Assembly: GCA_016292045.1 (NCBI GenBank)
Contig: JAEEZX010000064.1
Span: 43,777 to 107,776 of the forward strand
DNA: 64,000 nt
Reading direction: 5' to 3'
DNA from: Bacteroidaceae bacterium
GTDB lineage: Bacteria > Bacteroidota > Bacteroidia > Bacteroidales > Bacteroidaceae
The translations under genes and the position numbers were made by a program. Of this stretch, positions 15,638 to 24,100 are shown one piece after another. Each line of letters opens with the position of its first letter. Position 1 is the stretch's first letter. The notes under the pieces were generated by a model. That model was given only the letters and a program-made list of their open reading frames with translations, did no database searches and was not told where the DNA came from.

Positions 15638-17179
15638 CTACCCGAATAACGTCATTTCAGTGGATGCAGTAGCCTTGGCCTTACGCTCTGGCTTCTTACG
15701 TTCCTTCTGTGTTTTCTTAGGCAAATCCCAGCCCTTAGTCTTGGCGACTTCTTGGTTGAAGCGATACCATACATCTTCGTCCAGGAACTCAAAGTGCATC
15801 GTACCCTTCTTGTATGCTATGCACTTGAAGAAGCCCCACACAAACCATGTTCCCCACGGCTGGCCTTCGGCAGTTTCACGCAGGCTACCGATGGACTCAT
15901 AGTTACTACCTGTCAGGTAGCAGAGGGCCTTTGTCACATCTTCTACCTTATCGCGGTTGCCGCTGTAGCGGATGCTAACACTCTGCTTATGCCAGCTATA
16001 ATCTCCGTAGTCAGTCATCCAGTCAACGATAAACCGCTTGTTGACCATGTAGTTCGCATTGGTCTTCCATTTCTCGCCTGCTGTGCTGTTCTCAGCAGAC
16101 AGCTCACAGATAGCGTCGAAAGCCTCTACCAATGCCGACTGCATCCGCTGGCCAGTAGTCTGAATCACTATATCAATAACACGGTAGATGTTGGCCATGG
16201 TGAACGGAGCATTTTTATTCGTCTCGATGAACTTGTTTATTTGCTCGTTGAGCTTAGCCGTAGCGTACTTCCGCATATTCAGCTTGTCAAAGATGATGCG
16301 CCAGTAGTATTTCTGCAGGGCCTTGCGGTATGAGGAATGTGTGACGGTAGTGGCTCGATCGTCGCTGCTGACAGCCTTAAACCTGACAGGCAGGTAGCCA
16401 TATTCCACCTTGCGCTTGCCTGGCTCGCCATTGGTTTTCACCACGTCCTCATATTCAACGTAGGTTGCTGCCTCATTGATTCTCTCTGTTGCGGCCATCA
16501 CCTCGTCAAACATCTTCACAGCAGAGACGTAGCGGTTGACCAGCTCCCTGATGAAGTTATAGGGCATGATGCCCTCGCGCTCGTTGGCGTTGGCACTATC
16601 CTCGTCATAGCCGGCGAAGAAATACCCAGCAAACTCGTCTGCACCCTCACCATGCTTGTAGAGCTTGACAAGGCTCACACGGCAGCGCGTCCGTCTCTCA
16701 GCGTCCTGTTCAAAGACAGAGCCAAGGCTTTCTTCCCTGCCCTCGTTCTCTATCAGCTCACACAAACGCTGATTCTTGTCATAGCGACTGTAGCCGTTGA
16801 TGGTCTCAGAGTTGCAGAGGGCGGTAATGATACAGCCCGGAGGGGCTATCTCATAGGCATGGAGGATATGCTCAGCTCCTTTGCTAAACGGTGGATTCAT
16901 AACGATATGCTGCACATGGCTCACCATGTCAGGTGTGACGGTCAGGAAGTCATTTGCTATCACCTCACACTTGCCATCCAGCAGCTTGCGAATATTCGGG
17001 TCATTCTCACAGGCAATGACCTCACCAGCACCATTCTTTTTCAGCCAGTCAACGATATTGCCCTTGCCTGCCGACGGCTCCAGTATGGTCTTACCTATAA
17101 TATCCTCACCCATCATCATCTGCTCGATGACCGCGTTAGGGGTGGGGTAGAAATCCGGGTTGTCTGTAAAGATGTTCAT
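15638..17179 (-). CDS. DNA adenine methyltransferase with DUF4942 domain
   Basis: A 513-residue protein. The N-terminus binds SAM through ILEPSAGKGNIVDWL (about 32-46), and NPPF at residues 95-98 is the catalytic motif of N6-adenine or N4-cytosine methyltransferases. From about residue 195 the sequence matches the DUF4942 type (MPYNFIRELVNRYVSAVKMF onwards) common in Bacteroidales mobile elements. Likely role: methylating phage DNA against host restriction. The basic tail ends in a TEMTLFG motif. Overlaps the upstream gene by 4 bases. Confidence 0.85.
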   Translation of the reverse strand: MNIFTDNPDFYPTPNAVIEQMMMGEDIIGKTILEPSAGKGNIVDWLKKNGAGEVIACENDPNIRKLLDGKCEVIANDFLTVTPDMVSHVQHIVMNPPFSKGAEHILHAYEIAPPGCIITALCNSETINGYSRYDKNQRLCELIENEGREESLGSVFEQDAERRTRCRVSLVKLYKHGEGADEFAGYFFAGYDEDSANANEREGIMPYNFIRELVNRYVSAVKMFDEVMAATERINEAATYVEYEDVVKTNGEPGKRKVEYGYLPVRFKAVSSDDRATTVTHSSYRKALQKYYWRIIFDKLNMRKYATAKLNEQINKFIETNKNAPFTMANIYRVIDIVIQTTGQRMQSALVEAFDAICELSAENSTAGEKWKTNANYMVNKRFIVDWMTDYGDYSWHKQSVSIRYSGNRDKVEDVTKALCYLTGSNYESIGSLRETAEGQPWGTWFVWGFFKCIAYKKGTMHFEFLDEDVWYRFNQEVAKTKGWDLPKKTQKERKKPERKAKATASTEMTLFG

Positions 17180-17460
17180 GCTGCCAGCTCCTTATATGCT
17201 TGTGTGAATCTCACCGACTTTGCGAGTGCGTCTATAATCTCCTGCTTCTTGGCAAAGCGACCAGGCAGGCCAGCGAAAGAGTAAGGAACGAAGCTAATAC
17301 CTTCGCGCCTGTAGGTGTCAAGCGTCCAATAGGAGCCAGCATAGGCCGTGTGGCCATGCCGTTCAGTCTGAATAGCCCTTCTCTGGGCAATCAGCTTGTA
17401 ATTGCCGTCATCGCTGAAAGCCACGATACGACGTGCTGTGTTCTCGTAAACTTTACTCAT
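17176..17460 (-). CDS. Small protein of unknown function (94 aa)
   Basis: Begins MSKVYENTARRIVAFSDDGN, with repeated aromatic and basic residues and a helical C-terminus (AKKQEIIDALAKSVRFTQAY). First gene behind the promoter-leader element at 17466-17531. No family recognised. Confidence 0.6.
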   Translation of the reverse strand: MSKVYENTARRIVAFSDDGNYKLIAQRRAIQTERHGHTAYAGSYWTLDTYRREGISFVPYSFAGLPGRFAKKQEIIDALAKSVRFTQAYKELAA

Positions 17461-17465
17461 AATCT

Positions 17466-17531
17466 CGAAGTTTTGAAGTATAAATCTTATTTGACACTAC
17501 AAAGGTAAGCAAATTTTATCAAATGCGCAAA
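17466..17531 (-). promoter_or_regulatory. Repeated promoter-leader element, copy 4
   Basis: -33 TTTG (17528-17531), 20-bp spacer with CATTTGATAAAA, -7 TACCTTTG (17500-17507), leader TCAAATAAGATTT and CTTCAAAACTTCG before the ATG at 17460. Confidence 0.85.
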
Positions 17532-17582
17532 TTTTACGCCTTGTTTTTTCGTCATATCCACAAATTTTGTCTGAGACAGGAC

Positions 17583-17614
17583 AAAAAGAAGGGGCGGCTG
17601 AATCGTCCACCCCT
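17583..17614 (-). terminator. Intrinsic terminator
   Basis: On the minus strand AGGGGTGG pairs with CCGCCCCT (17590-17614) and is followed by a T-rich tract (complement of 17583-17589). It ends the unit of the 98-residue gene before the next promoter. Confidence 0.65.
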
Positions 17615-17627
17615 ATGCGTCCGGCCT

Positions 17628-17924
17628 CTATTTCAGGTAATGGTGCGGCTCCTTATTCTGCTCTATCCACTCCGTCACCTGCTTTCTGGTCACCTGTTTC
17701 TTGTAGATGGCCAACGTCTGCACAATGATGTAGTCCACGTCAACGTAGATGTCGCACGTCCATAACTCATAGCGGACGTATATCTCAGGAGTGACCTTCT
17801 TCCGCAGAGCAGCGTAGTATTGCTCCCGCAGTCTCTCAAACTCAACATTGGATTCAGTAAGCACGATCTTCGGCAGGTGCTTCGCCTGAATGTCCTTGAT
17901 GTCTTGGAAAATCCATTTACTCAT
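17628..17924 (-). CDS. Small protein of unknown function (98 aa)
   Basis: Begins MSKWIFQDIKDIQAKHLPKI. Mixed alpha/beta with Tyr-rich segments (IYVRYELWTCDIYVDVDYII) and a basic helix (KKQVTRKQVTEWIEQNKEP). Followed by a terminator. No family recognised. Confidence 0.6.
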   Translation of the reverse strand: MSKWIFQDIKDIQAKHLPKIVLTESNVEFERLREQYYAALRKKVTPEIYVRYELWTCDIYVDVDYIIVQTLAIYKKQVTRKQVTEWIEQNKEPHHYLK

Positions 17925-17973
17925 AATCTTCTCTGTTTGTTCGTGAATAACCCATTAAAGGGTGCGCTTTCCT

Positions 17974-18117
17974 TTATCGCCCAATGTTACCCGTCTGGCC
18001 GTTACAACGCCCCACTTGCCCGCGTAGTAGTCGCGCATCGCTTTCAAGTTCCTTTTTTGTTTCGGGGTGGAAAGCAACTTCAAAGGTGCTACCGAAAATG
18101 CGGATAAAACCACCCAT
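17974..18117 (-). CDS. Candidate short gene (47 aa)
   Basis: ATG at 18117, stop at 17974. The product reads MGGFIRIFGSTFEVAFHPET and goes on with a Lys/Glu helix and RLLRGQVGRCNGQTGNIGR. It occupies most of the 247-bp gap between the MutS-like gene and the 98-residue gene. Plausible composition, no family. Confidence 0.4.
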   Translation of the reverse strand: MGGFIRIFGSTFEVAFHPETKKELESDARLLRGQVGRCNGQTGNIGR

Positions 18118-18137
18118 CCCTAATGAGAGGATTGTTG

Positions 18138-18160
18138 GTGCCCAAGGCTCGAACCTGGGC
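18138..18160 (-). other. tRNA T-arm-like fragment
   Basis: On the minus strand CCAGG-TTCGAGC-CTTGG forms a stem and 7-base loop like a T-arm, followed by GCACCAA. No matching acceptor, D- or anticodon arms lie upstream, where the MutS-like coding region ends. It could be a remnant of a tRNA or chance. Confidence 0.3.
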
Positions 18161-18171
18161 GCACAGCCTTA

Positions 18172-18810
18172 TTACTGATTCACCACAGCAGGAGCCACAA
18201 GCTCTGTGATACAACGCTTCGCCAGCTTCTTCGTTTTCTTCGGATCTTCCAACGGGTCACAGATGGCCACTCGTCTGCCCGCCCGTATGAGCTTCGGGAG
18301 ATAGGTGTCGAGGGCATGGTGAGGGAATCCGGCCATCGCGTCCTTTGTATCGTGCCACTTGTGGTCTTTCGTGTTTCTGTAGGTGAGGGTGATTCCCAGT
18401 ATTCGGGCAGACTCCACAGCGTCCTGCTCGTAGGTCTCGTAGAAGTCACCACAACGGAACAGGAGCAAAGCGTCTGGATGCAGGGCTTTCAGCTCATGGT
18501 ACTGCTCCAGTATTGTCTTAGGCTTCGGTCTCTCAGGATGGGCGGCTATGAAGTCGTTAAGAAGCTCTTCGCTGCTCCAGCAGAAGCAGATGTTGTTCTC
18601 GCAGGATGGGCTATAATTGTAGTCCAGCACCCGTGAGCCGTATTCATTGCTAATACTGCCACGACATTTCTTCTCGTTGGCCAGCTTTATTACATAGTCC
18701 TGAATCTCCTCGAATGTCTCAACGTCCTTCAGTTGGTTACTGGTGATGATGTCAGCGATTTCGCCTGTGGCTTCGCTTCTGACTTCAATGCTGAAAAATT
18801 TCTTTGCCAT
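18172..18810 (-). CDS. Stand-alone MutS domain I (mismatch-recognition) protein
   Basis: A 212-residue protein. Residues about 98-205 closely follow domain I of Mut[32 protein letters not shown], then [20 protein letters not shown] and [13 protein letters not shown]. The mismatch-reading Phe-x-Glu motif is kept (Phe123, Glu125). Domains II-V, including the ATPase, are absent. Residues 1-95 are a separate small domain. The ATG at 18810 is chosen because it follows the promoter-leader element; upstream codons are non-coding-like. It may bind mispaired or modified DNA, or compete with host MutS; this is inference. Confidence 0.8.
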   Translation of the reverse strand: MAKKFFSIEVRSEATGEIADIITSNQLKDVETFEEIQDYVIKLANEKKCRGSISNEYGSRVLDYNYSPSCENNICFCWSSEELLNDFIAAHPERPKPKTILEQYHELKALHPDALLLFRCGDFYETYEQDAVESARILGITLTYRNTKDHKWHDTKDAMAGFPHHALDTYLPKLIRAGRRVAICDPLEDPKKTKKLAKRCITELVAPAVVNQ

Positions 18811-18815
18811 GATGT

Positions 18816-18885
18816 CTAAGTTTTGAAGGTGAATTATTATCTTATTTACACTACAAAGGTAGCAAGAAATAATCATATACGCAAG
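18816..18885 (-). promoter_or_regulatory. Repeated promoter-leader element, copy 5
   Basis: -33 CTTG (18882-18885), 20-bp spacer with TATATGATTA (one change from the usual ATTTGAT), -7 TACCTTTG (18854-18861), leader GTAAATAAGATAA and CCTTCAAAACTTAG before the ATG at 18810. Confidence 0.8.
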
Positions 18886-18915
18886 TTTACTACCTTTTAT
18901 TTTGGTTAGCTGATG

Positions 18916-19266
18916 TTAAAGATTTCGCAGGATATACTCATAATAGATGTACTCTCCAACGAAAGCAATCAGGAAGCTACTGCTACCACCAAGCCTTACG
19001 TCCTCCATGTCAATCTTCACGAAGTCATTGAGGTAGTCAGCGTATGTCTCACGGTCACACTCGTCCAGTTCAATCAGTTCGTCCGTCTCGTCGCCGTCCT
19101 CACTTACTGCAAATCCCTGAGTGTAAGACAGAGCCTTTTCTTTGGCTCCGATAAGCACCAGTCTGAAACCAAGTTCTGAAAGCGAGCCACTATCAAAAGC
19201 TCTCTTTGCCTTAATGAGTTCATTAGCAAGTGCCAGATGTTCGTCGATGAAAGTTTGTTTGTTCAT
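18916..19266 (-). CDS. Small acidic protein of unknown function (116 aa)
   Basis: Begins MNKQTFIDEHLALANELIKA, then an acidic middle (EDGDETDELIELDECDRETY) and a hydrophobic end (FLIAFVGEYIYYEYILRNL). It stands alone between two copies of the promoter-leader element, whose upstream flanks are also alike (TTTTATTTT..GTTAGCT..TGTTAAA near 18896 and 19349). No family recognised. Confidence 0.6.
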   Translation of the reverse strand: MNKQTFIDEHLALANELIKAKRAFDSGSLSELGFRLVLIGAKEKALSYTQGFAVSEDGDETDELIELDECDRETYADYLNDFVKIDMEDVRLGGSSSFLIAFVGEYIYYEYILRNL

Positions 19267-19271
19267 AATTC

Positions 19272-19337
19272 TGAAGTTTTGAAGGGTTTATCTTATATTG
19301 CACTACAAAGGTACAAAGAAATAATCAAACACGCAAC
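19272..19337 (-). promoter_or_regulatory. Repeated promoter-leader element, copy 6
   Basis: -33 GTTG (19334-19337), 20-bp spacer with GTTTGATTA, -7 TACCTTTG (19306-19313), leader CAATATAAGATAA and CCTTCAAAACTTC before the ATG at 19266. Confidence 0.8.
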
Positions 19338-19409
19338 ATTACCAACTTTTATTTTCAGTTAGCTTGTGTTAAATTTATCACTTGCGCAACAATATTCGCC
19401 TAAATTTAC

Positions 19410-19417
19410 TACCTTTG
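19410..19417 (+). promoter_or_regulatory. Probable promoter of the plus-strand lipoprotein gene
   Basis: TACCTTTG matches the TAnnTTTG -7 box and lies 20 bp before the lipoprotein ATG. A TTTG -33 box at the usual distance is not clear, so the promoter may be weak or activator-dependent. Confidence 0.55.
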
Positions 19418-19436
19418 CAGAAAAATTGACTGAGGT

Positions 19437-20123
19437 ATGAAAAAGCTGCTTATCTGTATTGCCGTTTTGTTTACGGTGGCCCTGTGTTTCTCATGCTCTT
19501 CAAAGAGCAACCAGACTGAACAAAAAGAAGTCAAGGAGGCACGTCCTGACTCTGTTCTCTACAAGGTCAGTAAAGAATGCTTCGACCAAATTGTTTGGCT
19601 GAAAAGCACTAACGACTTCGTGAAAAACGGATCGTCTTCGGACGGTTATCGGTCATGGGTCAGGAAAGCCCTTTCGTTCACAGACGAAGAAAACCATATC
19701 GCAGACTCCCTCTTTGGATTCGTACCCAAAGACATCTACTACATCGGACAGGAATACTCTATTTTCAAAGGTAAGGAGACAGACAAGACTCTTGCTATGG
19801 TCAAGAAGTTCTATAACATCTTCTACCCTCTGTCTGATTCAGTAGAGGTCATAGGACTTTGGCGCCTTACATCAAACATTTCACCACAAGTTGACTCGCG
19901 GCTTTTCATCTACAAAAAAGGCAGCAAGCTCTTCTGCAAGGAAAACCACGAAGCTGGTGGCGAAAAGATTGTGGCACTGAGGAAAGACGGCAGCAAATAC
20001 TATGACACCGAAAGCTCCTTTGGCGAATACTTCCTTATCACTGGAGACGTTCTTAGGCTCTTTGACAAAGATGGCGAATATGGTGGAGGGTCAGGCTACA
20101 CCATCACGTCGCTAAAAGAATGA
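19437..20123 (+). CDS. Lipoprotein, possible lysogenic-conversion (moron) gene
   Basis: A 228-residue protein with a lipoprotein signal peptide: MKKLLICIAVLFTVALCFSC, where Cys20 is the lipidation site, followed by SSKSNQTEQKE. The mature part has no recognised domain; it includes DSLFGFVPKDIYYIGQEYSI and a C-terminal GGGSGYTITSLKE. It is the only plus-strand gene between 1 and 62.9 kb, has its own promoter-like box, and its last 12 bases overlap the end of the convergent methyltransferase gene. This fits a gene expressed from the prophage that alters the cell envelope. Confidence 0.8.
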   Translation: MKKLLICIAVLFTVALCFSCSSKSNQTEQKEVKEARPDSVLYKVSKECFDQIVWLKSTNDFVKNGSSSDGYRSWVRKALSFTDEENHIADSLFGFVPKDIYYIGQEYSIFKGKETDKTLAMVKKFYNIFYPLSDSVEVIGLWRLTSNISPQVDSRLFIYKKGSKLFCKENHEAGGEKIVALRKDGSKYYDTESSFGEYFLITGDVLRLFDKDGEYGGGSGYTITSLKE

Positions 20124-20861
20124 CGCCTGTATTGGCTCACCCTTCAGCCGATTCTCAGCAACAGCGTAGAACTTCTCATTATTCTCTATGCCGATGTATT
20201 TACGCCCCAGCCTTTGAGCAGCGACAGCCGTTGTGCCACTACCCAGGAAGGGGTCAAGCACTACGCCCCCTTCCCGAGTAGAAAGCCGGATGAATCGCTC
20301 CATAATCTCGCAAGGCTTCTGTGTGGGTGTCAGCTTCTTTCTCACAGCCTGAGCATGAAGGATGCGGCTATACATTTCGCTGTCATCCATCGCGTTCAGT
20401 CCTGTGCCAAGCTCATAGATGCGGACTATGAACTCAGCATTTTGGGCAAACCGCTTCTTGTTGATGATACCCAAAGGTTTCTCCCAAACAAGAATAGCGA
20501 ACTTGTAGCCGTGTTCCACCGCCCACTCCGCATAGTACGGTATCTGGTCCTCACAGCAGAAAATGTAGGCGTTCATCTTCTTCATCAGCCGGGGTGTCAT
20601 ATCCAGCCACTTGTAGATGTCGGCCTTGGTAAACTGCACCTTGATCCTGCACTCCCCCGTATCATCGTTATAATCATAGAGGGAGGTGTTGCTGTGGCAC
20701 TTCTCATTCTCCCCTCTCTCCAGCTTGCCATTGTGTTTGCTGAAGCAATACGGCGGGTCAGTCACAATGAGGTCGATGCTGTACGCTGGCAGGTCATCCA
20801 TCACCTGCAGGTTGTCGCCGAAAATAAGGCGGCTCTCCTTGATAGTGTTGATATACCTCAT
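20112..20861 (-). CDS. DNA methyltransferase, DPPY type (N6-adenine/N4-cytosine)
   Basis: A 249-residue protein with DPPY at residues 35-38 near the N-terminus and the SAM-binding LDPFLGSGTTAVAAQRLGRK near the C-terminus, the catalytic-motif-first order of beta-class phage methyltransferases. KKLTPTQKPCEIMERFIRLS is the usual motif X region. It probably marks phage DNA against restriction. The start overlaps the HTH-like gene upstream by 4 bases. Confidence 0.9.
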   Translation of the reverse strand: MRYINTIKESRLIFGDNLQVMDDLPAYSIDLIVTDPPYCFSKHNGKLERGENEKCHSNTSLYDYNDDTGECRIKVQFTKADIYKWLDMTPRLMKKMNAYIFCCEDQIPYYAEWAVEHGYKFAILVWEKPLGIINKKRFAQNAEFIVRIYELGTGLNAMDDSEMYSRILHAQAVRKKLTPTQKPCEIMERFIRLSTREGGVVLDPFLGSGTTAVAAQRLGRKYIGIENNEKFYAVAENRLKGEPIQASFF

Positions 20862-21091
20862 AGCTTCACCCTCTTTGTCATTCTGTCAATGAGCTTGTAG
20901 ATTCCTCGCTCGGACATCTGGTATTTCTCACTAAGATGGTAAACGATGTAACCGACCTTGTGGTGCTTCGCCTTCATTTCCTTGTATTCAGCAACAAGGG
21001 GAAGGTACTTAACGTCCTTAATGTCGATGATGTTGTCTACCAAAGCCTCGATAAGAGACTTGTTTGCCTGGAATAATTCGTATCTGGTCAT
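20858..21091 (-). CDS. Small HTH-like protein (77 aa)
   Basis: Begins MTRYELFQANKSLIEALVDN. The C-terminus, YHLSEKYQMSERGIYKLIDR, reads like a helix-turn-helix with a recognition helix, as in small regulators next to phage methyltransferases. Coupled by overlap to the methyltransferase gene. DNA binding is inferred. Confidence 0.6.
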   Translation of the reverse strand: MTRYELFQANKSLIEALVDNIIDIKDVKYLPLVAEYKEMKAKHHKVGYIVYHLSEKYQMSERGIYKLIDRMTKRVKL

Positions 21092-21121
21092 AATAACGTG
21101 AATAATGGTTTTCTTTCTTCC

Positions 21122-24100
21122 TTACAGGTTGTCGAGACTCTCGATGATGTCAACCTTCCGCTGGGCCTCGGCTATCTCCACAACAGAGACAACAGGGTGT
21201 ATCTCCTGCGCTGCCTCACGGAAGCCTTCTTTGAGGTCATTGGAATACAGCGGTGCCTCCCTATAGCCGTTATTCATAGTCATCGGTGGCACTCCCTGAC
21301 CGACCTTGTTCATGGCTTCAAGCAGCGGCTCGTATAGCTTCGTGGCTTTGGCGGTCATCACATACTCACCGTTACTCAGCATAGCAGGGATGGAGTCAGA
21401 CGTGCCAGTGCCAGCACCTGTTACCTTACCACCAGTTGCATACTTGTTGCCACTGGCCTTTGCCGACTGAATGCTGTCAATCTGCTGGTTGGCCTGCTTT
21501 ACCGTGCTGATAGCAGAAGCGATATTGGCAAGCACCGTGGCCACCGTCGTAGCGATAGCGGCGAGGTTGGCAGGATAAGGCAGGGATGCAGCGGAGGCAA
21601 TACCACCCGACAGAGCACGACCTGTATCAATGGCAATCTGTGCCAGCGTGATAATCTCGCTCAGTCTGACCATTGCCTCGTTGTTGTCAGCAAGAGCGTT
21701 GGCAAGGGTGACGAGGCTGTTGGTGAGCGTCCTCATGGACTGGTAGTAAGCCTTTCTGTTTTTCAGGTCAGCAGAGCGGAACTTCTCCATAGCGGCGAAC
21801 TTCTCTTTCTCAGCCTGTATGCGGCGGGTGTTGTACTGCTGTTCGGTCTCACCTTCAAGCTGGCCCTGACGCACGATGTCCTCATATTTCTGGTTAGCCG
21901 CATTTTGGCGCACGGCAAGGATGGCAAGCTCGCTGTCATTGACCACATCGAGGCGCATCTGCTCTATGCCAAGCTGCTGCTCTACCCAGTCATCGGCATT
22001 TTCCATTTCGCGGGCCTGCCTTGCACTCTCCCATGCCTCCAGCTCAGCAATCTGATTCATCAAAGCCTGCTGTCTCTCGCTGGCAAGCTGCTGCTGGTAC
22101 TGCTGTTCAAGAATGAGGTTTTGACGGCGGGCAGCTTCCTCGATGTTGGTAGCACGCTCGGCATACTCAGCTTTCACGGCAAGGATGGCATCGGCTCCCT
22201 CCTGCTGGATGGCAAGGAGAGCGGCCTGTGCCTGTGCTGCAGCTTCGGACTCAGCACCATACTGAGCAATGGCAGCGTCTAACTGCTCCTGTGCAGCGGC
22301 ATCGGCTATACGCTTCTTCTCTTCCGCATCGGCCACACGGTTCTCTTTCTCACGGCGCAGGGCAATGAGGTCAAGCTGTGCTTTCTGGTCATTCTGTTGC
22401 TTCTTCAGCTCCATTTCAGCATGAGAGCCTTTCATCACTACAGAGAGGCGAGACTGAATGAGCTTCTGCTGATCCTGTACCTGACGCTCCAGTTCCTTCT
22501 CGTCGAGCTTTGCCAGTTCCTCGTTCTTCTTCTGCTCCTTGGCAATGATGGCTTTCTCAATAGCACCCCTGGCAGTCTCAGTCAGATTCTTTTCAGTGGC
22601 AAGCTGCACACGAAGCCTACGGATTTCAGAGTCATAACGCTGCTCCAGCTGTTGACGGCGTTTAGCGGCAGTGTCCTTCATCAGGTCAAGCATAGCCTTC
22701 TCAGCCTCTTCGAGGGCCTTACGCTCCAGTTCGGCACGTCTCTGTTCGGGTGTCTGCTTGCTACCACCACCTCCACCTTTACCGCCCTTGGTGCCTGTCA
22801 GGTCTTGGTACTCAGAAAGACGGTCATTCATCGCCTTTCTTGCGGCCAGCACTTGCTCAGTGGTGGCGTTTTGGTCAGCAATGAGACGCTGGTACTCTTT
22901 CTTCGCGTCCTGCCATGCTTTGAGGTGGGCCTGAACGTCCTCGGTATAAGTAGGAGCAGGGGTGTCTTCACCACCTCCTTCACCACCTGCAACTCCTTCG
23001 GTGCTCTTTTTTATCTCTTTCTCGAAGTAATCAATTCTTTTTTGATTCTCCGATATTTCTTCTAATTTCTTTGCATTTTCACGCTGAGTTTTCTCATAAT
23101 CTTGAAGGAACTTAGTATCGGTCAGCTGATAAGTTCCTTGCACCACCACCTGACTCTCCTGGAATCCTTCTAAACCACTTGTAACATCTTCTGCATACTG
23201 ACGTTGTTCTTGTTGAGCAGCTTTTTCCTTCTTATACTTTGATGCGTTATCATCAAGGTATTTTTGCTGTGCGTCTATCTCCTCCTGAAGCTCTATTTGC
23301 TCCTGCATCAGCTCTGTTACCTTGTTTCGATAAGCCTCTGCCTTCGCTACACTAAGAATAGAATTAGCAAGGTCTTTGTATGCGCCAGCTGCTTGCCCTG
23401 TCAAAATGGCTTCCGTTTTCAGATTTCCAAAGACATTAGGATATAGCTTCTGCAATTTCTCAGCCGCTTCTATACGCTTCTCCTCGCTAAGTGTAACGTC
23501 TTGCGTTGCATCATAAAGTCTCTTTAATTCTGCCATTTCAGCAGCACAACTCTCTGCAGCTTTCTTGTTGGCATCATTCATCATTTCTTGTGTCCGAGAC
23601 AATTTTTCCGTTTCGCTCCCTGCTTTTTTGAGCCAACTGACAAGAGACATCAAACCATCAATAGCCAATGTAATAGCGGCAGTAAGAGCAAAGCTACGGA
23701 GCATGGTCTTAGTGGCAGTGACAAAACCTTGCACGGCCGTCCTCGCCACCATCATCGCACTCTTCCAAGAATTTCCGGAGTTAATGGCAGCAGCTTTCTG
23801 CCATGCTTGCTCCTCTGCCAAAGCTGCTTTAGTACGTGCTTTCTCCAGTTCGTCAAGTCTGCGTTTCTGGTCAAGTGTACGTGCTTTCAGCTGCACCTCT
23901 TTTGCACCAGAGGCATCTTGTAATGCTTTTAGGTCACGAGCATTGGCCTTTTGTAGCGCACTATACTCTCTATCGAGGGCCTTCTTCTTTGCCGTAGCCT
24001 CTTCTGCATTGGTGATGGCAGACGTGCGAATCTCAGAGAAAGACAACTTTGCATGATTCAGCAGCTTCGTGAAGCTGATACCTGCAATCAGTGAGATAAC

